Below, piece by piece: positions 29,293-39,259 of a stretch of DNA of 54,271 bases. The stretch comes from Patescibacteria group bacterium. GTDB taxonomy: Bacteria; Patescibacteriota; Doudnabacteria; UBA920. Every line of letters begins with the position of its first letter. Position 1 is the stretch's first letter. The DNA lies in assembly GCA_013387205.1 (NCBI GenBank), contig WARV01000012.1, positions 1-54,271 of the forward strand, read 5' to 3'. A program made the translations under genes and the position numbers. The notes under the pieces are model-generated. The model saw only the letters and a program-made list of their open reading frames with translations. It was not told the origin of the DNA and searched no databases.

Positions 29293-30184
29293 GCCCGCCG
29301 AACTGTTTGCGCATTAATGCCACAATTTTATTGGAAAACTTGTCCTTGTTTTTTTCCTCTTTGGATTCCTGGCGGACTTTGAACGAGCCTTCAATTACGC
29401 GCGCGTCCACGCCGAATTCTTTGGCCGCATTAATGGTCCACTCCCCTTCTCCGGTGGCATCAATAAAGCCCGAAGTCGCATCAACATTTTCCTGTTCAAA
29501 AATATTTCTGGTTAAATCTATCAACCAAGACCTAATTACTGAGCCTTGTTGGTAAATTTTTGTCACTTGTGCTAAATCCAAATTAAACGGAGAAGCCTTT
29601 AGCACCCCGTAGCCTTCAGCTATGGCTTCCATCATGCCATATTCAATGCCGTTATGGACCATTTTTACGAAATGCCCGGCGCCGTGCCCGCCAACCAGCC
29701 CGTAATTTTCTCCGCTAGATAGCACTTTAAATACAGGTTCCACTTGCGGCCAAATTTCTTTTGGACCGCCGGCCATTAAGGCAAAGCCGTTTTCTTCGCC
29801 CCACACTCCGCCGGATGTACCGCTGTCAAAAAAATGAACGCCGATTTTATTGAGTTCTTCGGCCCTGCGGATTGAGTCTTTGTAAAATGAATTACCGCCG
29901 TCAATGACAATGTCGCCTTTTTTCAAAAACCCTCCAAGAAGCTCTTTATGGAATAAAAAATCATCTACGATTTTATGCGGCAGCATAACCCAAAACAGCC
30001 TTGGCTGGTCGCCCATTTGCGAAACCAGTTCGTCAATGCTGGCAAAAGCTTTTATTCCGCATTTAGCCGCTTCCTGCCTTGGTCCTTCCGACCTGTTCCA
30101 AGCCAAAACGTCAAACCCATTTTTTTGCAGCCTCTTGGCAATCTGCATACCCATTCTTCCTAACCCAAAAATCGCTATCTTCAT
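29273..30184 (-). CDS. gnd: 6-phosphogluconate dehydrogenase (decarboxylating), short form
   Basis: MKIAIFGLGRMGMQIAKRL; FFDSGTSGGVWGEENGFALMAGG; GAGHFVKMVHNGIEYGMMEAIAEGY. Confidence 0.9.
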   Translation of the reverse strand: MKIAIFGLGRMGMQIAKRLQKNGFDVLAWNRSEGPRQEAAKCGIKAFASIDELVSQMGDQPRLFWVMLPHKIVDDFLFHKELLGGFLKKGDIVIDGGNSFYKDSIRRAEELNKIGVHFFDSGTSGGVWGEENGFALMAGGPKEIWPQVEPVFKVLSSGENYGLVGGHGAGHFVKMVHNGIEYGMMEAIAEGYGVLKASPFNLDLAQVTKIYQQGSVIRSWLIDLTRNIFEQENVDATSGFIDATGEGEWTINAAKEFGVDARVIEGSFKVRQESKEEKNKDKFSNKIVALMRKQFGGHGIQKK

Positions 30185-30221
30185 TTTATTATTCTTAATT
30201 CTTAACTCTTAATTCTAAATT

Positions 30222-31685
30222 CTATTTTGTCCACCATTCCTTCAAATCTTTTTTTATGAATTCTTCGGCTATTTCAGGGCCGTTAGTGCCGGTCTGGTAT
30301 TTATGGAGCGGCGAGTTTTTTCCATTCCAGGTTTCTGAAATACTATCCACGAATTTCCAGGCAGCTTCTATTTCATCTGACCTGATGAATAAACGCTGAT
30401 CGCCTTCCAAAAAATCCAATAACAGCCTTTCGTAAGCCGGCGGAATTTCGCCTTTAAACGCTTTATGATAGGAGAAATCCAAATCCGCCTGGTAAAGCTG
30501 CGCTGTCAGTCCCGGCGTTTTGTTGTTTATCTGCAAATGCACAGATTCGTCAGGCTGTATCCTGAATGTTAAAATATTGCCCGCGCAGCCCTTAAATAAA
30601 CATCTGTCGAGTTCCTTGAAATGAATGGAAATTTCCGTAATCTTTTTCGACAACGCTTTGCCGGTCCTTAAATAAAACGGTACGCCCTGCCATCTTGGTA
30701 AATTGATAAAAGCCTTAAGCGCCAAAAAAGTTTCCGTACCGCTCGGTTTGCCCAAATCTTTTTCGTAATCTTGATACTGTCCGCGCACTAAATTTTCTGA
30801 AATCGCCTTTGGATCAAAAGGAACCAGTGATTTTAGAATTTTAACTTTATTGTCGCGGATCAGTTCGGTAGTCAAATTTTGCGGCTCATCCATTGCAACT
30901 AAGGCCAGCATCTGGAGGATGTGGTTTTGCAAAAAATCTTTCAACGCGCCGGTCTGGTCGTAAAACTCACCGCGGCTTTCCACGCCTTCGCCTTCCAGGA
31001 CGCTTATTTCCACATGGTCAATAAAATCTTTATTCCACAAAGGCTCAAAAATCCGGTTGGCAAAACGCACCACCATCAAATTTTGCACTGTCTCCTTGCC
31101 AAGGTAATGGTCAATACGGTAAATCTGATCTTCTGAAAAATATTTCAGGAAAAGCTTGTTTAGCGCTTTGGCCGAAGCCAAATTAAAACCGAACGGTTTT
31201 TCCGCCAGCACCCGGATTTTCCTTTCGTGATCGGCACAGCTGGTCAGCAGCCCGTAATTTTTTAAAATATGCGCAATGGAAGCAAAATATTGAGGGCTGG
31301 TGGCGAAATAATACAGGCGGTTATAGCAAATATGCCTGTCCCCTTCCTTGTCAGATAAAATATTTGCCATCGGGGCAAAAGAAGAAGGATTGTCAAAATC
31401 GCCTTTAAAGTATATGAGGTGTTTTAAAAAATGTTTTTTATCTTTCTGGCTGATTTTTTTTATGGCTTTGGATTTCTTGATGATGAAATCCAAATAGCTT
31501 TCATTGGTAAAATCCCTCCTGCCGACACAGACTAGTTTGAATTCCTTAGGCAAAAGTTTTTCCTGGTCCATATGGATTATGGACGGCAACAGATAATCCG
31601 AAGACAGCGCGCCGGTTGCGCCGAAAATCGTTAAAATCGTGGGAGGAAAATTGGATGTTTTATTGTGGACAGAAAGCTCAAACAT
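30222..31685 (-). CDS. zwf: Glucose-6-phosphate 1-dehydrogenase
   Basis: TIFGATGALS, RIDHYLGKETVQNLMVVRFANRIFEPLWN. Confidence 0.95.
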   Translation of the reverse strand: MFELSVHNKTSNFPPTILTIFGATGALSSDYLLPSIIHMDQEKLLPKEFKLVCVGRRDFTNESYLDFIIKKSKAIKKISQKDKKHFLKHLIYFKGDFDNPSSFAPMANILSDKEGDRHICYNRLYYFATSPQYFASIAHILKNYGLLTSCADHERKIRVLAEKPFGFNLASAKALNKLFLKYFSEDQIYRIDHYLGKETVQNLMVVRFANRIFEPLWNKDFIDHVEISVLEGEGVESRGEFYDQTGALKDFLQNHILQMLALVAMDEPQNLTTELIRDNKVKILKSLVPFDPKAISENLVRGQYQDYEKDLGKPSGTETFLALKAFINLPRWQGVPFYLRTGKALSKKITEISIHFKELDRCLFKGCAGNILTFRIQPDESVHLQINNKTPGLTAQLYQADLDFSYHKAFKGEIPPAYERLLLDFLEGDQRLFIRSDEIEAAWKFVDSISETWNGKNSPLHKYQTGTNGPEIAEEFIKKDLKEWWTK

Positions 31686-31760
31686 AACTCGTTCTTTTAT
31701 GCTTATATATTAATAGTATCCAAGATGGCATTAAAAAACAAGGGATATGTATGTCCCTTG

Positions 31761-34478
31761 TTAAATAGCGCTTCTAACTGGATTTAAGCTATGGTGCGGT
31801 AAAGCTTGTTTTTTCCTGCGGCGCTCCAAATGGCGATAAACGGCTTTCCTTGCCTCGTCGGCAAATATCACAACCAAGCCCAAAACCATTACCACGACCC
31901 AATCCATGAAAGACAGTGGTTTGATATGCAGCAAATTGTTAAACCATGGGCTATATACCGCCAAGGCTTGAAACAGCATATTGGCCAATATGGACAACCA
32001 GACGAACTTGTTGGAAAAAATTCTCTTGTTAAAAATACTCTTGGATATAAACCGGCAGTTAAGCCCATTATACCACTGGAAAACCGAAAGCAGGGTTAAA
32101 GCCATTGTTTGCGCTTTGACCGGATCAGCCTGGTAATAAACGTTGCAAATGGCCAGAGCGCCGATAGTCATAATTACACTGACCAGTACGATATGCGCGA
32201 GCATTTGCCAGTCTATAAAATACTTGGTGTATTTGCCTGCTTGCCTGTCTAAAATTTCGGATTCTTTTTTCTCCACAGCCAATGCTGCCCCAAGCAAAGG
32301 GTCAGTCACTAAATTCATCCATAAAATCTGCACAGCGGTCAAAGGCAAAGGCAGCTTAAGCGCCAGCGCCGCCACAATACTAAATAGTTCGCCCAAAGAA
32401 GTTGAAAATAAAAATTGCAGCGCTTTTTTTATGTTCTGGTACATGACGCGGCCTTCCTGGATAGCTGCCACAATACTGTTTAAGTTGTCATCGAGCAGGA
32501 CAATGTCGGATGCTTCCTTGGCCACTTCCGTGCCGATTTTGCCCATGGAAACCCCTAAATCAGCCGCTACCAAGGACGGCGCGTCATTTACCCCGTCTCC
32601 GGTCATAGCAACAATTAATCCCGCATGTTTGTATGCTTTAATGATTTTCATCTTGTCTTCCGGCGTAACCCTGGCAAACACGGAAACCCTCGGCAGTTTT
32701 TCCGCCAGTTGCTGTTCGGTCATTTCGGCAAGTTCGGGTCCGGTTATCACCAAATCCCCTTCATGGTATATGCCAGCCTCCCTGGCAATGGCTTTGGCAG
32801 TGCTTTTATGGTCGCCGGTAATCATGACGACTTTTACCCCGGCGCTTCCTGCGGCCAGCACGGATTTTTTCGCTTCCGGCCGTATCGCATCCTCAATGCC
32901 AAAAAATCCGCCGAACACCAGTTCGTTAATATTATCCAGCGGACGGTTTTTTGGAGCGTGCCTGAACCCGAAAGCCACTACCCTAAAACCTTTGGCGGAA
33001 AATTCTTCCAAAGCGCCATCTAAAAGTTTTTTGTACTGGGCTGTATTTTCATGGCTGGAGCCGCCTGCTAAAAAGTGGGAACAGTGCGGCAACAAGACTT
33101 CAGGCGCGCCTGCCACGCACGCCAAAACTTTGTTTTCGTGTTCATAGAAGACAGCCCGAAACTTATTTTTATAATCAAAAGGTATTTCTTCAATTTCACG
33201 GTAATGTTCCAGTTCAACTTCCTTGGGAAAACCGAATTTTTCCCCGAATACGATCATTGCCGCTTCGGTCGGATCACCGGAAACTTTATACTGGCCGGTG
33301 CTTTCGTCCAGCATTACAGTCGCGCGGCTGGCCAAGCTGGCGACCAATGCTGCAGTGGCTAAATCGGAATTATTTTTTTGCAGCTCTGCACCTAAGAATG
33401 CCTGGCCTTTTGGTTCGTATCCGTTGCCGGTAATATTATAAATTTTATCGCCTATATATACCTGTTTGATAACCATCTGGTTCTCGGTAACGGTGCCGGT
33501 TTTATCGACAGCCAAAACCCGGGCTTGCCCCAAAGCTTCCACGGCTTGGAGTTTTTTTACAAGGGCGTTTTTTTTGCTCATACGCCAGACTCCGGTTGCC
33601 AAAATGACGGTCAAAACCAAAGGCAACCCTTCCGGAATGACTGATACCGCCAAAGACACAACCAACGAAAAAATTTCCCGCAAAGGATGCCCTGCCCACA
33701 AGCCAAGGGCGAACAAAGCCGCAGAAATAATTCCAATGGCATAAATTATCACCTTAGACAGCGCTTTAATGTTGCGCTCTAAAGGGATATCATCATGCGG
33801 CTCCATTAAAGCCTTGCTGATTTTCCCTATTTCCGTCTCAATGCCTGTCCCCACCACCACTGCCCTGCCGTTTCCCGAAAGCACGGACGTGCCTTTAAAA
33901 ACCATATTATGCTGATTTGCTACGGCCAAATTTTGTTCGCTCAAGGTCTGGTCTTTTTTTAAGACAGCTCCGGATTCTCCGGTTAGCGACGACTCGTCCA
34001 GCCCCAAATTATAGCCAAATACAATCCTGGCGTCGGCCGCAACGCGCTGGCCTTCCTGCAAAATGACAATATCCCCTTTAACAACTTCTTTTTCAGGGAT
34101 TATAATTTCCGTCCCATCGCGGACCACGGTTGCTTCGGCTTGTGATAATTTTTTTAAGGATTGAAGGATTTTTCCCGATTTTCCTTCCTGCAACGTCCCG
34201 ATTACTGCATTAACCAACAGGACCACCAAAATTATAATGGCATCGGTCGTTTCCCCCAAAAAATACACAATCACTGAGCAGGCAATTAATATGTAAATTA
34301 ATGGGCTCTGGAACTGCCGCAGGAATACTAAAAACCAGCCGTCCGGCTGCTTTTCCGGCAAGGCATTAGGACCGCTCCTTATAAGGCGCTGCTTTGCTTC
34401 GCCAGACCCAAGTCCGGTTTCCAAACTGGTCTGCAATTCCGTTTCAATTTGTGTTTTTGTGAACTGATACCATCTCAT
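31761..34478 (-). CDS. Cation (Ca2+-type) P-type ATPase
   Basis: 905 aa; VDKTGTVTENQM, TGDHKSTAKAIA, MTGDGVNDAPSL, N-terminal cation ATPase domain. Confidence 0.9.
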   Translation of the reverse strand: MRWYQFTKTQIETELQTSLETGLGSGEAKQRLIRSGPNALPEKQPDGWFLVFLRQFQSPLIYILIACSVIVYFLGETTDAIIILVVLLVNAVIGTLQEGKSGKILQSLKKLSQAEATVVRDGTEIIIPEKEVVKGDIVILQEGQRVAADARIVFGYNLGLDESSLTGESGAVLKKDQTLSEQNLAVANQHNMVFKGTSVLSGNGRAVVVGTGIETEIGKISKALMEPHDDIPLERNIKALSKVIIYAIGIISAALFALGLWAGHPLREIFSLVVSLAVSVIPEGLPLVLTVILATGVWRMSKKNALVKKLQAVEALGQARVLAVDKTGTVTENQMVIKQVYIGDKIYNITGNGYEPKGQAFLGAELQKNNSDLATAALVASLASRATVMLDESTGQYKVSGDPTEAAMIVFGEKFGFPKEVELEHYREIEEIPFDYKNKFRAVFYEHENKVLACVAGAPEVLLPHCSHFLAGGSSHENTAQYKKLLDGALEEFSAKGFRVVAFGFRHAPKNRPLDNINELVFGGFFGIEDAIRPEAKKSVLAAGSAGVKVVMITGDHKSTAKAIAREAGIYHEGDLVITGPELAEMTEQQLAEKLPRVSVFARVTPEDKMKIIKAYKHAGLIVAMTGDGVNDAPSLVAADLGVSMGKIGTEVAKEASDIVLLDDNLNSIVAAIQEGRVMYQNIKKALQFLFSTSLGELFSIVAALALKLPLPLTAVQILWMNLVTDPLLGAALAVEKKESEILDRQAGKYTKYFIDWQMLAHIVLVSVIMTIGALAICNVYYQADPVKAQTMALTLLSVFQWYNGLNCRFISKSIFNKRIFSNKFVWLSILANMLFQALAVYSPWFNNLLHIKPLSFMDWVVVMVLGLVVIFADEARKAVYRHLERRRKKQALPHHSLNPVRSAI

Positions 34479-34499
34479 AAGCAGAATCTACTAATTTTT

Positions 34500-34634
34500 T
34501 TCTACTAAATACTAATATACTTCTACTAAATACTAAAATATACGAAAGGTACTAAATCTAATACCAGTATTGATATCAATTAAGCTTACTTGATGATATT
34601 TAGTACATTTAGTACTAATTAGTATTTAGTAGAA
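34500..34634. repeat. AT-rich ATTAGTA-type degenerate repeat with 17-bp perfect inverted ends
   Basis: ttctactaaatactaat (34500-34516) / attagtatttagtagaa (34618-34634). Confidence 0.7.
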
Positions 34635-34646
34635 CAGTATGAAAAT

Positions 34647-35675
34647 TTACTTTTCTAAATACACCTTTAAATCCGTGCGGTAAATATCCAGCAAAGTTAA
34701 AAATACCGCCATGATTATCGGTCCAAGCAGAAATCCGATTAATCCAAATAATTTTAATCCTCCGACTATACTGAACAAAACCAACAATGGGTGCATCTTG
34801 GCTTCAGTGCCGATAATGTGGGGACTGATTACGTTATCAATAGTACCGACAGCTGCCGCGCCCCAAATGACCAAGCCGATAGCCGGACCGGTAGATCCGG
34901 AAAGGAATAAAACAATTACCGCCGGGACCATAGACACAGTCGTACCGATATTCGGCACCAGCGCGGCTATAACAGTGAAAGCTCCCCACAAAAACGGCTG
35001 AGGCATTCCGAAAATTAAAAAACCCACCGTTGCCACAGTCCCCTGGACCAATGCAACCAAAAATAACCCTTTCAGTACTCCGCTTATGGAATGATTAAGC
35101 TTGCTTATGAGCCGGTTTTCATGGTCCTGGGACAAAGGAAAAACGGAATTGAAATAATTTATGATTTTTTCACTATCCCGCGTCAGGAAAAAGACGCTGA
35201 AAAATATCAAAACTAATGCCAAAACCAAAGAAGCTAAGTTGGAAATTATCGACTTTATCCCGGAAAAAATATTGGCCGCGTATGAAAGAATTTTTTGGCC
35301 CAAATCAGCAAACAAAGCGCCGGAAACCCCTTGCAGCTGGCTTGGCAAACGCTGAGCCAACGCAGACCAGCTTAACGTTGAACTGTTGGATTTAACATTG
35401 TTAATTAAGCTAAAAATTTCATTGTAAAAAGCCTGGCCGATAAAATACACAGGAATGGCTATTATAAGCAAAACCAATAAAGTAGTCAGCAATGCTGAAA
35501 ATGTCGGCGACTTGATCTTCTTTAAAAAATACTTATTGACGGGAGCGAACAAGATGGCCAAAATCGCTCCCATGGCCAGCATTTTTAAGTAAGGCAGCCA
35601 CATTAGGGCAACAACCAGTAAGACTAACAATAAAAGCGTAAAGAAACCGATAACCTGCATTCGTTGGTTGGTCAT
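34647..35675 (-). CDS. AI-2E family transporter
   Basis: PerM-like polytopic protein; PNIGTTVSMVPAVIVLFLSG...FGLIGFLLGPIIMAVFLTLLDIY. Confidence 0.85.
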   Translation of the reverse strand: MTNQRMQVIGFFTLLLLVLLVVALMWLPYLKMLAMGAILAILFAPVNKYFLKKIKSPTFSALLTTLLVLLIIAIPVYFIGQAFYNEIFSLINNVKSNSSTLSWSALAQRLPSQLQGVSGALFADLGQKILSYAANIFSGIKSIISNLASLVLALVLIFFSVFFLTRDSEKIINYFNSVFPLSQDHENRLISKLNHSISGVLKGLFLVALVQGTVATVGFLIFGMPQPFLWGAFTVIAALVPNIGTTVSMVPAVIVLFLSGSTGPAIGLVIWGAAAVGTIDNVISPHIIGTEAKMHPLLVLFSIVGGLKLFGLIGFLLGPIIMAVFLTLLDIYRTDLKVYLEK

Positions 35676-36004
35676 AAATCAATTGAACAAAAATGACAAA
35701 AATGACAAAAATGAGCAAAAATTTTCCACCCAAACATCATCTTGGTCAATTATTAATTTTTATTTCAAAGGTAAAATACTCTACCATTATTATAGCAAAT
35801 GATTGACTAAAATTGAAATTTATAGTATGATTAGTGCGCTGCCCGAAAGCCCGCCTCGGCGGAAGGGCATTTTATTTATACCGCGGAATAAAACAGACGC
35901 GGATAGCAACGCAGATAACACGCGGAAAACGGTTATCAGCGAGAGATCCGCCACAAAGTGGCCCCTTTGGGGCGTACTTACCCGCGAGAAATCAGCGACA
36001 AAAA

Positions 36005-37849
36005 ATGAAACGAGACAATATTAGAAACATTGCGATAATCGCCCATGTTGACCATGGCAAAACCACTTTAGTGGACGCCATGCTCAAGCAAACCCATGCT
36101 GTTAAGGAAAACCCCGAACAGCAGGATTTAATAATGGACAGTATGGACCTGGAGCGCGAACGCGGCATTACCATCAAAGCCAAAAACGCTTCCTTAATTT
36201 ATAACGACACGAAAATCAACATTGTTGACACCCCAGGGCACGCGGATTTCGGCGGCGAAGTTGAGCGTACCTTGAAAATGGCTGACGGAGTTTTGTTATT
36301 GGTTGATGCCAAAGAAGGCCCCATGCCGCAAACCAAATTCGTATTAAAAAAAGCCCTGGAACTCGGGCTTAAGGCCATTGTCGTTATAAATAAGATAGAC
36401 AAGCCCGACGCGCAGGTAGAAGAAACCACCAACAAAACTTTTGATTTGTTCGTAAAATTGAATGCCACGGATGAGCAGCTTGATTTCCCGATAATCTACG
36501 CCTCCGGCGTACGCGGCTTGGCTGATACTGATTTGGAAAATCTAAAATCTTCAATCTCAAATCAAAAATCCCCGGACGTTTCTTCCCTCTTTGAAGCAAT
36601 TATAAAATACATCCCTGCCCCGGAAGTCAGGCCCGAAGACCCATCTGCGCTTTTGGTATTAGCTCTGGCTTACGATAACTACAAAGGCCGCCTAGGGATT
36701 GGAAAAATCGAATCCGGCAGCATCAAGAAAAACCAGAACTTAATGCTGATTAAGCCAAACGGCGAAAAAACCACTGCCAAAGTCAGCAGCCTGCAAATGT
36801 ATGAAGGCTTAAAGCAAGTTGATGCTGAAGAAGCCTTGGCTGGAGATATTGTGGCCGTGGGCGGGTTTGATGATATCCATATTGGCGATACACTGACTGA
36901 CCCGAGCAACCCCCAACAATTGCCGCCAGTAGAAATTGAACCGCCGACCATAAAAATGACCTTTGGAGTAAATACCTCCCCTTTTGCCGGGCGCGAAGGC
37001 AAGCTGGTTACATCACGAAATTTGCGCGATCGCCTTATTAAAGAATTGGAAACCAATGTGGCTTTGAAAATTGAAGGCTTGGAACAAGGCAGCGATACGT
37101 TTTTGGTGGCAGGGCGCGGAGAACTGCATTTGGCGGTGTTAATTGAAACCATGCGCAGGGAAGGTTTTGAAATGCAGGTTTCCCAGCCGGAAGTTATTTA
37201 CCACGAAGAGAACGGGAAAAAATTTGAACCTTATGAAGTCGTTACAATTGACATCCCAAGCGAATACCAAGGAGTTATCATTGAAGAGCTCGGCCGCCGC
37301 GGCGGAGAGCTGCAGCACATGGACACTTCGGCTTCCGGAGAGCTTCACGCAGAATACTTAATTCCAACCAGGGGGCTCATTGGCCTAAAAAATTTGCTGA
37401 TGACCAGGACGCGCGGCACCGTGGTAATAAACAATTTATTTGACTCCTACAAGCCCATCCACGAAATTGATACCCACGCCAATGACCATGGCAGCCTTAT
37501 TGCTTCGGAAGCAGGAGTATCTAACGCTTATGGCTTAAACAACGCGCAGGAGCGCGGTATGCTGTTCATCGGCCCGGCAGTAGATGTTTACGAAGGCATG
37601 GTAGTCGGCAAAAATTCCGTTGATTCGGATTTGGAACTAAATGTCTGCAAAACTAAAAAACTGACCAACATGAGATCGAGCGGTTCTGATGACGCAATTA
37701 TCCTTACTCCCCCGCGTCCGGTTGAGCTCGATTTCGCTCTGGAATACATAGGCTCCGACGAACTGGTGGAAGTTACGCCGCAGTCCATTAGGATACGCAA
37801 AAAGACCCTGAGCGCCATTGAACGCAAGCGCCAAAAAAGAAGCCAGTAA
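36005..37849 (+). CDS. typA: GTP-binding protein BipA/TypA
   Basis: MKRDNIRNIAIIAHVDHGKTTLVDAMLKQ, RERGITIKAKN, DTPGHADFGGEVER; ATG at 36005 preferred over the ORF-track start 35834. Confidence 0.95.
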   Translation: MKRDNIRNIAIIAHVDHGKTTLVDAMLKQTHAVKENPEQQDLIMDSMDLERERGITIKAKNASLIYNDTKINIVDTPGHADFGGEVERTLKMADGVLLLVDAKEGPMPQTKFVLKKALELGLKAIVVINKIDKPDAQVEETTNKTFDLFVKLNATDEQLDFPIIYASGVRGLADTDLENLKSSISNQKSPDVSSLFEAIIKYIPAPEVRPEDPSALLVLALAYDNYKGRLGIGKIESGSIKKNQNLMLIKPNGEKTTAKVSSLQMYEGLKQVDAEEALAGDIVAVGGFDDIHIGDTLTDPSNPQQLPPVEIEPPTIKMTFGVNTSPFAGREGKLVTSRNLRDRLIKELETNVALKIEGLEQGSDTFLVAGRGELHLAVLIETMRREGFEMQVSQPEVIYHEENGKKFEPYEVVTIDIPSEYQGVIIEELGRRGGELQHMDTSASGELHAEYLIPTRGLIGLKNLLMTRTRGTVVINNLFDSYKPIHEIDTHANDHGSLIASEAGVSNAYGLNNAQERGMLFIGPAVDVYEGMVVGKNSVDSDLELNVCKTKKLTNMRSSGSDDAIILTPPRPVELDFALEYIGSDELVEVTPQSIRIRKKTLSAIERKRQKRSQ

Positions 37850-37865
37850 TAATATTCGTATTTCC

Positions 37866-37908
37866 AACCATGCCACTTTTTCCGAGGCCTAGAAAAAAGT
37901 GGCATGGT
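37866..37908 (+). terminator. typA intrinsic terminator
   Basis: aaccatgccactttttc...gaaaaaagtggcatggtttttta. Confidence 0.75.
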
Positions 37909-37962
37909 TTTTTATTAGCCAAAATTGATGAGAACTTGGATAATCCCCCATCAGCACAAAAC

Positions 37963-37997
37963 AAGGGGCAGCTTTTATCTGATAAAAGCTGCCCCTT
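37963..37997. repeat. Near-perfect 17-bp-arm palindrome
   Basis: aaggggcagcttttatc-t-gataaaagctgcccctt followed by tta. Confidence 0.75.
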
Positions 37998-38010
37998 TTA
38001 ACATTCACGA

Positions 38011-38035
38011 ATGGCTCAACCGTCGGTTGAGCCAT
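38011..38035. repeat. Stem-loop with CTCAACCG-T-CGGTTGAG core
   Basis: atggctcaaccg-t-cggttgagccat; same core as 9225-9251. Confidence 0.65.
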
Positions 38036-38121
38036 TCATTTGCCTGATTTTATTTGCTTTTCCGCTATTTGCCAAAACTTGAATGTTAGGGTAAAATCTG
38101 GAGGCAAAGGAGGAACTGCTT

Positions 38122-38277
38122 GTGAAAGGTTATATCTTGGCAGCCATTTTAGGCGCGATACTGCTGTACAGTTTTTATGGGATTTACAGGGACAGAGCGG
38201 AGCGCAAGAAAAACGAAGACGGAAAGGTGGAGATAATTATCTATGGCCCTAACAAGCCTGTCAAAAAAATCCGCTAG
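38122..38277 (+). CDS. Small (51 aa) single-TM protein, GTG start
   Basis: AAAGGAGGAA Shine-Dalgarno; VKGYILAAILGAILLYSFYGIYRDRAERKKNEDGKVEIIIYGPNKPVKKIR*; not in ORF track. Confidence 0.65.
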   Translation: MKGYILAAILGAILLYSFYGIYRDRAERKKNEDGKVEIIIYGPNKPVKKIR

Positions 38278-38279
38278 CA

Positions 38280-38317
38280 AAATATGTCCGATTCAAACAT
38301 TTGAATCGGACATATTT
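38280..38317 (+). terminator. 18-bp-stem terminator after the 51-aa ORF
   Basis: aaatatgtccgattcaaa-ca-tttgaatcggacatattt followed by ttt. Confidence 0.8.
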
Positions 38318-38444
38318 TTTAATCTTCATTCATTTCATAATCTAACTTGTTGTCCACGATCACCGATTTGTATCAGCTTACCCTACCCTGCTAATTTCTG
38401 CTTTCCTTTACTATCTCTAAAATTTTTTCCAGGTGATCTTATTT

Positions 38445-38678
38445 CTATTTTATCTGTTCAGGGTTAATAGGTTCCTTATCCCCCAAGGAACCATTCTGAG
38501 CCTTGAGCTTGCCGAAGGGCGAAGAATCTTTTCTCCTGTCCTCTATAAACTCCCAAATCGCCACCCCGACAAGCACCACCGCGGCAAAAATAATTGCCAT
38601 ATCCTGGCTAAACCTTTCGCTCAATACTACCAAAACTGCCGCAGCCATCAAAATTATCCCTTGTATTTTGTTTGTCAT
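38445..38678 (-). CDS. Small membrane protein
   Basis: 77 aa, two TM, ATGA-type overlap with upstream ORF. Confidence 0.5.
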   Translation of the reverse strand: MTNKIQGIILMAAAVLVVLSERFSQDMAIIFAAVVLVGVAIWEFIEDRRKDSSPFGKLKAQNGSLGDKEPINPEQIK

Positions 38679-39145
38679 ATTTTTTTTGTTTCTAATTGTT
38701 TTATTATCGGGATACTGGAAAAATATAGTAAAACATCACTTCCAGGAATATTTAATTCTAACATTTCAAAATTCGGCCGAACGATCAAAGAAAAATTTTC
38801 CTGGCCAAGATATTTTTCTTTGAAGGATTGGTAATCAGCAAGAGTATAATCTATATCGCCGCGTTGTGGTCTGGTGGCGTCTGGTTTGCGGATTTTTAAA
38901 ATTGATAAATCCCCTGCCTGAGTTTGAATTGCATCATCTAATTTAAAAATTGATCCAGTTGGAGTTTCTATCGCGACCTTGCCGAATTTTTCTATTTGCT
39001 TTAATAAATTTCGATACTCTATATCGCTATGGGCAAAAATAGCCACATAGTTTACTGGCGCTCCGCCCTGATCAGTATGCGCAGCTAAAATCTTATTGCA
39101 TTCGCCTACAATATAATTAACAATCTCAAATATTTTCAATTCCAT
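38675..39145 (-). CDS. Hypothetical protein
   Basis: 156-aa ORF, coding-like composition. Confidence 0.6.
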   Translation of the reverse strand: MELKIFEIVNYIVGECNKILAAHTDQGGAPVNYVAIFAHSDIEYRNLLKQIEKFGKVAIETPTGSIFKLDDAIQTQAGDLSILKIRKPDATRPQRGDIDYTLADYQSFKEKYLGQENFSLIVRPNFEMLELNIPGSDVLLYFSSIPIIKQLETKKI

Positions 39146-39259
39146 ATTTTGTTTTCATATGAATAATACCAACGGTCTAATTTAAGCATATACCTAAATC
39201 CATATATTTGTAAAATTGCCTAAGTTTAAACGCGGTAAGGAATTACCGCGTTTTGGGTT

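Noticed and set aside
31761-34478. Three P-type ATPases as a single novel metal island
   Set aside because: MgtA, CopA and the Ca2+-type ATPase belong to separate operons with different neighbours; coincidence of location is sufficient
35834-36004. N-terminal extension of the typA ORF
   Set aside because: Homology to BipA begins at MKRDNIRNIAIIAHVDHGKTT (36005); the upstream frame is repeat-like and Arg-rich
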